Assembly: GCA_910579865.1 (NCBI GenBank)
Contig: CAJTXA010000006.1
Span: 1-64,000 of the forward strand
Direction of reading: 5' to 3'
Source: an uncultured Lachnospiraceae bacterium
Lineage (GTDB): Bacteria; Bacillota; Clostridia; Lachnospirales; Lachnospiraceae
Length of the DNA stretch: 64,000 nt
Part shown: one piece after another, positions 24,686 through 32,176 of the stretch
Numbering within the stretch: position 1 is the stretch's first letter
Layout: each line of letters starts with the position of its first letter
Position numbers and translations under genes: made by a program
The notes under the pieces: model-generated
Databases searched by the model: none
What the model was told of the DNA's origin: nothing
The model's input: the letters and a program-made list of their open reading frames with translations, nothing else

Positions 24686-27373
24686 TTAAAAAGTTTCTTC
24701 AAATTCTTCTAAAGACATCAATATTTTTCTTGGTTTTGTTCCCTCTTCCGGCCCAACGACTTTGGCATCAGCAAGTTGATCCATAATTCGTGCTGCCCGA
24801 TTAAAACCAATCTTAAACTTCCGCTGAAGCATACCAATCGACGCTTTTTCACTCTGCAAAATCAGTCGTCCTGCTTCAACAAAATGCTCATCTCTTCCAG
24901 AACTTCCTCCTTCACTTCCTGATTCTGAAACAATTGCTGACATCATTTTACTTGCTATTGTATTTTGCGTTATAAATTCTTTCTGTCCTTTTAAAAATTC
25001 TACAACAGCACTGACTTCCGCATCAGATACAAAAGCACCTTGAATACGAGTTGGGCTAGAAGCACCATATGGTGCAAATAACATATCCCCTCTGCCAAGC
25101 AATTTTTCTGCTCCAACTGTATCCAAAATCGTTCTAGAATCCACCCCAGAAGAAACAGCAAACGCAATTCGAGATGGTACATTTGCTTTAATCAGTCCAG
25201 TAATTACATTTACAGATGGTCTTTGTGTAGCAATAATCAAATGAATTCCTGCTGCCCTTGCAAGCTGTGCCAAACGGCAAATTGCCTCTTCTACCTCATT
25301 TGAGGCTACCATCATAAGATCAGCAAGCTCATCAATAATAATCACAATCTGAGGCATCTTTTGTATCTTCTCTTCTAATTCCTCTTCTTTTAATAACTCT
25401 ACTTTTTCATTATACCCTTGAATATTTCTTACATTCCATTCAGAAAATTTATGATAACGATCGGTCATTTCTGCTACTGCCCAATTTAGTGCACCTGCTG
25501 CCTTTTTGGGATCGGTAACAACTGGATTTAAAAGATGTGGTATTCCATTATATACACTTAATTCCACTACTTTAGGATCAATCATAATCAGTTTCACATC
25601 TTCTGGATGCGCTTTATAAAGAATACTCATAATTAAAGTATTAATACAAACAGATTTACCAGAACCTGTTGCTCCTGCAATCAAAGCATGTGGCATTTTT
25701 GCAATATCTGTAACAATTGTTTTCCCTTCAATATCTTTTCCTACTGCAAAAGCAAGTTGTGAGGAATGTTGTTGAAAATTCTCTGACTCTAGCAAATCTC
25801 TTAACATAACGATCTCAACTTCTTTATTTGGTACTTCAATTCCTACTGCTGATTTTCCTGGAATAGGTGCTTCAATACGAATATCTGCTGCTGCAAGACT
25901 TAATTTTATATCATCTGCAAGCCCAACTATTCGGCTTACCTTTACTCCCTGATTTGGCAAAAGTTCATATCGTGTTACTGTAGGGCCAGAGGTAACATCG
26001 GTCACTGTCACACCAACTCCAAAACTCCGAAGCGTTGCTTCTAACTTTTGAGCAATAATTTGATTTTCCACTTCCTGCTCTTGTTCTGAAAATACATGTT
26101 TTCCTTTTTTCAATAAAGAAATGGATGGAAATTGGTATACTATTTCCTCTTCCTGATCACCACTATCACCTGTCTTTTCCTCTTCCAAATCAATGATTCT
26201 TTCCTGATCTTCCACACTTACTGTTTGTTCTACTTCTTCCTGCTCTGTCAAAGAATAATTGTCCAAAATATTCCAATCTTCCTGCTTCGAAAAAGTGACC
26301 TCTTCATAGTTTTTCCCAATAATTGAAAATGGAACCATCTCTGGTGGAATATCCACACCAACCTCATCCTCCATTCTCACATTCTGATAAATTGTCATAT
26401 CTTGCGGTGGTCTTTCCTCTATCTCGGATACTTGCATAAAAGCTTCTAATGGATTTTTTAATTCTTCCAATTCCTCCATCTGATCAATCGGATTTGTATC
26501 AATTTCCTGTTCCTCATATGGAATCTTTACTTCCTCCTCTGTTCTTTCCAAAGGCAAGACATTCTCTTCCTCCAATGTAAAAAATGTCGCTGATGCAACC
26601 ACCTTTTTCTTTTTCTCCGTTCTTATCTGTTGTTGTTTTTCTTCACGACGTTCTTTTCTTGTTTCTACAAAACGCTGTGTATCTTCTGCAGCAGTTCGAA
26701 CCATACGACTTCCATGTTTCTTTACCCCTCCAACTAGTGACTTTTCTGTTATTAACACTATTCCTGCCAATATCACTGCAATCATAAAAATATGCATCCC
26801 AAGTTCACCAATGATTGGTACAAAAATCCGTCCTAATAATGCCCCAAACCAGCCGCCTCCAAGATGTTTTTCTGCTGAAAACTTATAATATACCATTAAA
26901 CCAGTATCTTTTTCATAAGGAAAAGAAATCTGTTCTAAAACGGCACAAACAGCGAAATATACAACAAGCGAAGCAATTAACTTTATCCTTGCTTTTCCAC
27001 TTCCAACATTTGACATCCAAAAAAGTACACCTACAAAAAGTAAAATAGGAAAAATATAAGCAGTAATACCAAATAGTCCAAACATAAAGCTACTTACTAC
27101 CGTTCCAAATTTCCCACCTAATCCAAAATTACATAATAAAAATACAAGTGCTATTGCACTTACTGTTAGCATAACAGCTTCTCGCACCATTGCAGAACTT
27201 ATCTGGTTTTCTTTCGCACTTCTTTTTGAAGAACTTCTCTTTCTTCCATTTGCAGTTGTTTTTCCTTTTGCAGTATTTATGGTTGTTTTCTTTGTACTTT
27301 TTTTAGCGGAGTTTCTTGTGTTCGTTCTACCTGTATTCTTTTTTGTTGTTCTTTTCTGATTTGCAGCCGCCAA
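24686..27373 (-). CDS. ftsK: DNA translocase FtsK/SpoIIIE
   Basis: A DNA pump of about 895 residues that clears chromosomes from the division septum. The N-terminus is very basic and Thr/Lys-rich (~1-60). Four or five membrane helices lie within ~65-215, followed by an acidic linker. The motor has GATGSGKSVCINTL (Walker A) and IVIIIDELADLMM (Walker B), and the winged-helix gamma domain lies at the end (GMLQRKFKIGFNRAARIMD). The start is non-ATG: GTG at 27376 or TTG at 27373; the TTG has better spacing to GGGGGAG. It has its own promoter and heads the cluster ending at thiN. Confidence 0.96.
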   Translation of the reverse strand: MAAANQKRTTKKNTGRTNTRNSAKKSTKKTTINTAKGKTTANGRKRSSSKRSAKENQISSAMVREAVMLTVSAIALVFLLCNFGLGGKFGTVVSSFMFGLFGITAYIFPILLFVGVLFWMSNVGSGKARIKLIASLVVYFAVCAVLEQISFPYEKDTGLMVYYKFSAEKHLGGGWFGALLGRIFVPIIGELGMHIFMIAVILAGIVLITEKSLVGGVKKHGSRMVRTAAEDTQRFVETRKERREEKQQQIRTEKKKKVVASATFFTLEEENVLPLERTEEEVKIPYEEQEIDTNPIDQMEELEELKNPLEAFMQVSEIEERPPQDMTIYQNVRMEDEVGVDIPPEMVPFSIIGKNYEEVTFSKQEDWNILDNYSLTEQEEVEQTVSVEDQERIIDLEEEKTGDSGDQEEEIVYQFPSISLLKKGKHVFSEQEQEVENQIIAQKLEATLRSFGVGVTVTDVTSGPTVTRYELLPNQGVKVSRIVGLADDIKLSLAAADIRIEAPIPGKSAVGIEVPNKEVEIVMLRDLLESENFQQHSSQLAFAVGKDIEGKTIVTDIAKMPHALIAGATGSGKSVCINTLIMSILYKAHPEDVKLIMIDPKVVELSVYNGIPHLLNPVVTDPKKAAGALNWAVAEMTDRYHKFSEWNVRNIQGYNEKVELLKEEELEEKIQKMPQIVIIIDELADLMMVASNEVEEAICRLAQLARAAGIHLIIATQRPSVNVITGLIKANVPSRIAFAVSSGVDSRTILDTVGAEKLLGRGDMLFAPYGASSPTRIQGAFVSDAEVSAVVEFLKGQKEFITQNTIASKMMSAIVSESGSEGGSSGRDEHFVEAGRLILQSEKASIGMLQRKFKIGFNRAARIMDQLADAKVVGPEEGTKPRKILMSLEEFEETF

Positions 27374-27497
27374 CACCTTCTCCCCCTTATATCTTTATTC
27401 AGGATACTACCTTAATATTTTCTTTTCTATTAAAAACAATGTATCCTCTCTGTTCAGTCTTCCCTAATTTTTTATTTTTCTTTCCACAAGTTTTATT

Positions 27498-27526
27498 ATT
27501 ATAACTCAAATTCTATCATTTGTCGA
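27498..27526 (-). promoter_or_regulatory. Promoter of the ftsK-to-thiN cluster
   Basis: TCGACA (27521-27526), a 17-bp spacer and TATAAT (27498-27503) lie on the minus strand about 120 bp before ftsK, leaving a ~115-nt leader. Confidence 0.75.
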
Positions 27527-27566
27527 GATGTAGCAAACAAATGTTTTCAATCACATTAGGATAAAA

Positions 27567-27602
27567 AGAAAAAAGCTTGTCTTTCAAAATTGAAAAACAA
27601 CC
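27567..27602 (-). terminator. Terminator after the NlpC/P60 gene
   Basis: On the minus strand TTGTTTTTC and GAAAGACAA form a stem with one internal mismatch, followed by GC and TTTTTT. It lies about 50 bp after the stop. Confidence 0.6.
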
Positions 27603-27653
27603 TTTTTCTAAAATTAATGCAAAAATAACTCCTTTTCCCCATTTAACCAAATA

Positions 27654-28703
27654 TTAATCATTTAAAATTCGAACACACCCAATAATATTTCGATAATACA
27701 TATTGGAATATCGTATTCCTGTTCGTTCGTTACTTGCATGAACAATTTGTCCATTTCCAAGATAAAGAGCTACATGCTCAATCTGATATTCTCCATAGAT
27801 AATCAAATCTCCTGGTCTTAATTCAGAAGTACTAATCTTTGTTCCATAATTATACTGTGTTGTAGCAGTACGAGGAATCGAAATTCCAAAATTAGCATAA
27901 ATCAAATTGGTAAATCCAGAACAATCTGTTCCATGAGTCAAACTATTTCCTCCATATACATAAGGATTCCCCACAAACTGTTGTGCAAACTCACAAATTT
28001 CAACTCGAAGGTCTGAAACCTCCATTCCATACATCAACTGAGCCAATGTTCTTGCTGTCTGAAGTTCTTCTGATACAGTTACATATTCCTCTGATACATA
28101 CCCCTCTGTACTATCTACAACAACCTTTACCCAGCCATCTAACACTTCTAATACTTCCAATTTTTGAGAGTTTCCTAATATTTCAACAATTCCACAATCT
28201 GTATTTGGCTCTTCTCTTAAATTTAATGAATCTGCATTTACAGTAGCCACTAATTCCACCAAATCATATGCTTTCTTTAGTGCTTCTTCTCCTGTTAAAA
28301 GAAATTCCGAACTTACATATCCCTCAATGTCTCCTGATTTTATGTAACACCAGCCATCTTCTTCGCTGATAATATCACATGCTGCATTTGCTGGAAGTCT
28401 TCCAACAATTGTTCCATCTATTGGTACTTCACGAATATTTAGTACATCTGATACATTCGCAAGTGCTAAATTATCATAACCATCAATTGGTTCATAAACT
28501 TCCTCTATTGAAGTAGTTGCTACTCCTTCTGTCTTTACTTTACTCGCTTTTTCACTATTTTGATATTGCTCCATCAATACTGCAATTCCGGCAACGCCAT
28601 CTGTTCCAGAAGTATTGTCTGCTACTACATATTCAAAATTCGATAATACAAGCAATGCTCCCATTGCACATATTGCTGCTGTCTTTTTCATATTTCGGTT
28701 CAT
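27654..28703 (-). CDS. Secreted SH3-domain NlpC/P60 cell-wall hydrolase
   Basis: A 349-residue exported peptidoglycan endopeptidase. Residues 1-28 form a signal peptide (basic MNRNMKK, then AAICAMGALLVLSNF). Two bacterial SH3 domains follow (~75-135 with LNIREVP, ~150-210 with LNLREEP). The C-terminal NlpC/P60 domain has the nucleophile in THGTDCSGFTNLIY and the catalytic histidine in IEHVALYLGNG. It is expected to cut stem peptides during wall turnover. It has a perfect own promoter and its own terminator, so it is independent of neighbours. Confidence 0.94.
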   Translation of the reverse strand: MNRNMKKTAAICAMGALLVLSNFEYVVADNTSGTDGVAGIAVLMEQYQNSEKASKVKTEGVATTSIEEVYEPIDGYDNLALANVSDVLNIREVPIDGTIVGRLPANAACDIISEEDGWCYIKSGDIEGYVSSEFLLTGEEALKKAYDLVELVATVNADSLNLREEPNTDCGIVEILGNSQKLEVLEVLDGWVKVVVDSTEGYVSEEYVTVSEELQTARTLAQLMYGMEVSDLRVEICEFAQQFVGNPYVYGGNSLTHGTDCSGFTNLIYANFGISIPRTATTQYNYGTKISTSELRPGDLIIYGEYQIEHVALYLGNGQIVHASNERTGIRYSNMYYRNIIGCVRILND

Positions 28704-28753
28704 ATCGATAACTCCTTCGTAATTGTTACATAATTATTAACTGATTTAATCGT

Positions 28754-28782
28754 ATTATAACAATTTCAAAGTCATTTGTCAA
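28754..28782 (-). promoter_or_regulatory. Consensus sigma-A promoter of the NlpC/P60 gene
   Basis: TTGACA (28777-28782), a 17-bp spacer and TATAAT (28754-28759) are a perfect consensus. The leader is only about 45 nt with AAGGAG at its end, leaving no room for a large riboswitch such as the c-di-AMP class. Confidence 0.9.
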
Positions 28783-28878
28783 CCATTCCTTTATTTGTTA
28801 ACATTTCGTTCATTTTTGACATAGTTTCCTCGATAATTTCCCACATAATTCCATATATTACTACATTTTTCCAATATA

Positions 28879-28925
28879 AAAAAGTTACAAAATAGATATC
28901 TATGTAACTATTTCGTAACTTTTTA
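28879..28925 (-). terminator. Terminator after ribF, ending the nusA-infB cluster
   Basis: AAAAAGTTACAAAATAG and CTATTTCGTAACTTTTT form a ~16-bp stem with one mismatch and a 13-nt loop, running into A/T-rich sequence. It overlaps the last bases of ribF. Confidence 0.8.
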
Positions 28926-29843
28926 AATATGCAGCCATTCTCTTGTTGTAATAAGATCCGAATAAAGTTGTTTTTTCAATGTTTCTACCGAGTCAAACTG
29001 ACATTCTTCTCTTTCATAATGCAATAACTGTACTGTTAAATCCGTTCCATATAATTCTCCCTGATAGTCAAACAAATAGGTTTCTACATTTTTCCGATTT
29101 GTACACTCCACCGTAGGGCGAACCCCGATATTTGTCATACTATAATATTTTTTGTGTCCTAGTTGCACACAAGAAGCATAAACCCCATTTGGAGGCAGAA
29201 ATTTATCTGTATCAGGAAGCTGATTTGCTGTAGGAATCCCTATTGTCCTACCAAGTTGCTTGCCAAAAATTACTTTTCCAGAAATAAAAAAAGGATAACC
29301 AAGAAGTAATTTTGCCAACTCCATATTGCCTATAGAAAGCATCTCTCGAATATAAGTACTGCTAATATCTCTCCCCTGATACTGCTCTTTCGAAAGTATA
29401 ACCGCTTGATAGTTATACTTTTTCGCCAATTCTAAAAGTAGTGTTGTATCCCCTTTCCTCTTGTATCCAAACCGAAAATCCTCCCCTACTGCAATGAAAC
29501 CAACATTCATTTTCTTTACCAAAATATCTTGTATAAAATCTTCTGGCTCCATACAAGCTACTTCTTTTGTAAAAGGACACTGTACCATACAATCCATCTG
29601 CATCCTTTCTGCTAAAATACGTCGCTCTTGATTGGTAAGAATCGTTTTATTGCTCTGCCCATTAAAAAGCTTGCTTGGAGGTGTATCAAATGTAAAAATA
29701 ACTGCTGTATATCCTTCTTTTTTCTTTTGCAGCACCTGATTTATCAAAAGCTGATGTCCTCGATGCAATCCATCAAATTTTCCTAATGTAATGGCAGAAC
29801 GTTTTTCGATTTTTAATTGTACCAAATCTGTAATAAACTCCAT
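28923..29843 (-). CDS. ribF: Bifunctional riboflavin kinase / FAD synthetase
   Basis: A 306-residue enzyme that makes FMN and FAD. The N-terminal adenylyltransferase has GKFDGLHRGHQLLI and SSTYIREML. The C-terminal kinase shows GKQLGRTIGIPTAN, GVYASC and the late NIGVRPTV loop. It is the last gene of the rimP-ribF cluster; truB-ribF adjacency is standard in Firmicutes. The hairpin at 28879-28925 overlaps its stop. Confidence 0.96.
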   Translation of the reverse strand: MEFITDLVQLKIEKRSAITLGKFDGLHRGHQLLINQVLQKKKEGYTAVIFTFDTPPSKLFNGQSNKTILTNQERRILAERMQMDCMVQCPFTKEVACMEPEDFIQDILVKKMNVGFIAVGEDFRFGYKRKGDTTLLLELAKKYNYQAVILSKEQYQGRDISSTYIREMLSIGNMELAKLLLGYPFFISGKVIFGKQLGRTIGIPTANQLPDTDKFLPPNGVYASCVQLGHKKYYSMTNIGVRPTVECTNRKNVETYLFDYQGELYGTDLTVQLLHYEREECQFDSVETLKKQLYSDLITTREWLHI

Positions 29844-29867
29844 CCGAAAAACGCCCCCTTTCTATCT

Positions 29868-30782
29868 CTATAAAAACATTCGAACTGGATAAAACGTTTC
29901 TGCTTGATATTGATACAAAGCAAGAAACGTTCCTTTCCAGTCATATACCCGCACCATATTTTGTCTCATATCTTCCTTTTGTTGTATAAAAGATAAATCC
30001 GTTCCCGATTGAAGGTTCTTAAGCAAAAGGGGATTTCCATTATAAAGCAAGCGACTGCTTTCCTTTTGTACTATAATAGCAGGATACTCTTTTAAGATCT
30101 GATCCACTGCTAAAATATACGCTTCTACTTTTCCGCTTGCAACAAACTCCTCCACTTTCTTAAGAGAAACTGCCTCTTCTATCCGAAACCCACTTACCCG
30201 TGTTCGTACCAACTCTTCCATACATCCTTTACAGCCAAGTTTTTCTCCAATATCATAACATAAGGTACGAATATAAGTCCCCTTTGAACATCGCACTTGA
30301 ATTTTAACACGTGGAAGTTTTATATTTAAAACTACAATTTCATAGATTTCTACTGTTCGGGCCTTTCGTTCAATTACTTTTCCTTCCCTTGCCAACTCAT
30401 AAAGTTTCTTTCCATTCACTTTTAACGCAGAATACATTGGTGGAATTTGCTGATACTCTCCCTGAAATTGTTCTATCACATTTTTTACTTGTTCTTCTGA
30501 CACAGTTACTGGATATTTTGCCAACACTGTTCCACTTGTATCCTGTGTATCGGTTTCCACTCCCAACAACAATACTGCCTCATAAACTTTCTCTTTCTCT
30601 GTCAGCATTTCACACAGACGGGTAGCCTTTCCTAGACACACTGGTAAAACACCCTGTGCATCTGGATCAAGTGTCCCTGTATGTCCTATCTTCTTCATCT
30701 GAAGAATCCCTCTTAACTTAGCTACCACATCATGGGAGGTATACCCTTTTTCTTTATAAATATTAATTATTCCATGATACAC
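29868..30782 (-). CDS. truB: tRNA pseudouridine-55 synthase
   Basis: A 304-residue pseudouridine synthase acting on the T-loop of tRNAs. It shows YKEKGYTSHDVV, the catalytic aspartate in GHTGTLDPDAQGVLPV, and the RNA-binding RCSKGTYIRTLCYDIG. The C-terminal PUA-like region is present (IVQKESSRLLYNG). It sits between nrnA and ribF with short gaps. Confidence 0.97.
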   Translation of the reverse strand: MYHGIINIYKEKGYTSHDVVAKLRGILQMKKIGHTGTLDPDAQGVLPVCLGKATRLCEMLTEKEKVYEAVLLLGVETDTQDTSGTVLAKYPVTVSEEQVKNVIEQFQGEYQQIPPMYSALKVNGKKLYELAREGKVIERKARTVEIYEIVVLNIKLPRVKIQVRCSKGTYIRTLCYDIGEKLGCKGCMEELVRTRVSGFRIEEAVSLKKVEEFVASGKVEAYILAVDQILKEYPAIIVQKESSRLLYNGNPLLLKNLQSGTDLSFIQQKEDMRQNMVRVYDWKGTFLALYQYQAETFYPVRMFL

Positions 30783-30788
30783 ATTTTT

Positions 30789-31769
30789 TCACCTATTCTT
30801 CCCATCCTGCTGCATTGCAAATTTTTCCATCTGATCCTCAATCTGAGAAGAAATATTATTAATTACATCATGTTCACTTCCCATCATAGTACATCCTGCT
30901 GCTCTAATATGTCCGCCACCGCCAAAATGCGCTGCTATTGCACTAACATCTAACCAACTATGAGAACGTAAACTAACTTTAAAAACTTGTGGCGAGGTCT
31001 CATACATAAAAATTGCACATTCTATTCCTTTTGTTAATGCAAGCTGACTGACAATTCCACTTAAATCACTTGAATTAACTCCATAGAAATCCAACTCTTT
31101 TTTCCGCAATACAGCAACAATACATTTCTTATCAAAAAAACGAATACTTTCTAACAAAGCCCTTCCTAAAATCTGATTTTGCAGATACGTTTTTTGATAA
31201 AAACTTTCCTCTATAATATTTGTAAATGGCACATTTTTACTGATCAGCTTTCCTGCAGCTACCATTGTTTTTTCTGTTGTATTAGAATACTTAAATACTC
31301 CTGTATCATGCACCAATCCAGTATAAAGTGCAGTCGCTACTGTCTGTGAAATTTTTTGTTCTTCCATTTCATAAAAAAGAATTTCACAAGTAGCTGCTGC
31401 ATCCGTTACAACTAAATTTTCCATTGCATACTTGGTATTACTGATATGATGATCGATGCAAAGCGTTCGCTTTGCCCGATCAAAACAATTTGCCATCTCT
31501 CCTAATCGTTCTTTATCACTGCAATCTAATGCAATAAAAAAGTCATAGACCATTTCTTGTTCTTCCTGATGCCGAATATACTCCACTCCTGCAATATAAG
31601 AAAACTCTGGCGGAATCTCTTCTAGATAAACTTGTGGTTCCATTTCAGGATAATTCTCCTTTATGTACCAATACATAGCCATACAGGAGCCAATACAGTC
31701 ACCATCTGGCCGAATATGACCTGCAATGGCAACTGTACGGATATCCTTTAACTCATCAATCCGTTTCAT
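30789..31769 (-). CDS. nrnA: DHH-family oligoribonuclease / pAp phosphatase
   Basis: A 326-residue DHH-DHHA1 phosphoesterase that degrades short RNAs and 3',5'-pAp. Visible metal motifs are GHIRPDGDCIGS, ALDCSD and DHHISN. The DHHA1 substrate motif is GGGGHIRAAG. ATG 31769 is chosen because GGGAGGAAGAAG directly precedes it; an upstream ATG would add 13 residues inside rbfA. It overlaps rbfA by 14 bp. Confidence 0.95.
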   Translation of the reverse strand: MKRIDELKDIRTVAIAGHIRPDGDCIGSCMAMYWYIKENYPEMEPQVYLEEIPPEFSYIAGVEYIRHQEEQEMVYDFFIALDCSDKERLGEMANCFDRAKRTLCIDHHISNTKYAMENLVVTDAAATCEILFYEMEEQKISQTVATALYTGLVHDTGVFKYSNTTEKTMVAAGKLISKNVPFTNIIEESFYQKTYLQNQILGRALLESIRFFDKKCIVAVLRKKELDFYGVNSSDLSGIVSQLALTKGIECAIFMYETSPQVFKVSLRSHSWLDVSAIAAHFGGGGHIRAAGCTMMGSEHDVINNISSQIEDQMEKFAMQQDGKNR

Positions 31770-32139
31770 CTTCTTCCTCCCGTACAAGATCCTTGTTGAC
31801 AGAATCAATTAGCTTTGACATATTGACTCCATATTCAATGGATTGATCCAGTACAAAAGTCAATTCTGGTGTATTTCTTAAATTTACTGTTCTAGCAAGC
31901 TGTGTTCGAATATATCCCTCCGCACTCTTTAACCCTACCATTGTTTCCTTTTGCGACTCTTCATCCCCTAATACACTAATATACACTTTACAATGTTTTA
32001 AATCTGGAGCAACTTCTACCGCAACCACAGAAGTCATAGGATGAATTCTTGGATCTTTTACGCCTTCTCTGATAATATTGCTCAGTTCCTTTTGAACTTC
32101 CCCATTGATACGGGTATTTTTAATACTATTTTTTCTCAT
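31756..32139 (-). CDS. rbfA: Ribosome-binding factor A
   Basis: A 127-residue KH-like protein that helps 16S 5'-end maturation and cold adaptation. The start reads TRINGEVQKELSNIIREGVK, then DPRIHPMTSVVAVEVAPDLK, with the RNA-binding kink region LRNTPELTFVLDQSIEYG. It follows infB and precedes nrnA, the conserved order. Confidence 0.97.
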   Translation of the reverse strand: MRKNSIKNTRINGEVQKELSNIIREGVKDPRIHPMTSVVAVEVAPDLKHCKVYISVLGDEESQKETMVGLKSAEGYIRTQLARTVNLRNTPELTFVLDQSIEYGVNMSKLIDSVNKDLVREEEDETD

Positions 32140-32176
32140 ACATACTCCTATCTATTTTATCACAAGATAGAATCCG

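Noticed and set aside
28704..28753. c-di-AMP riboswitch before the NlpC/P60 gene
   Set aside because: Such genes often have one, but the consensus promoter leaves a leader of only about 45 nt.
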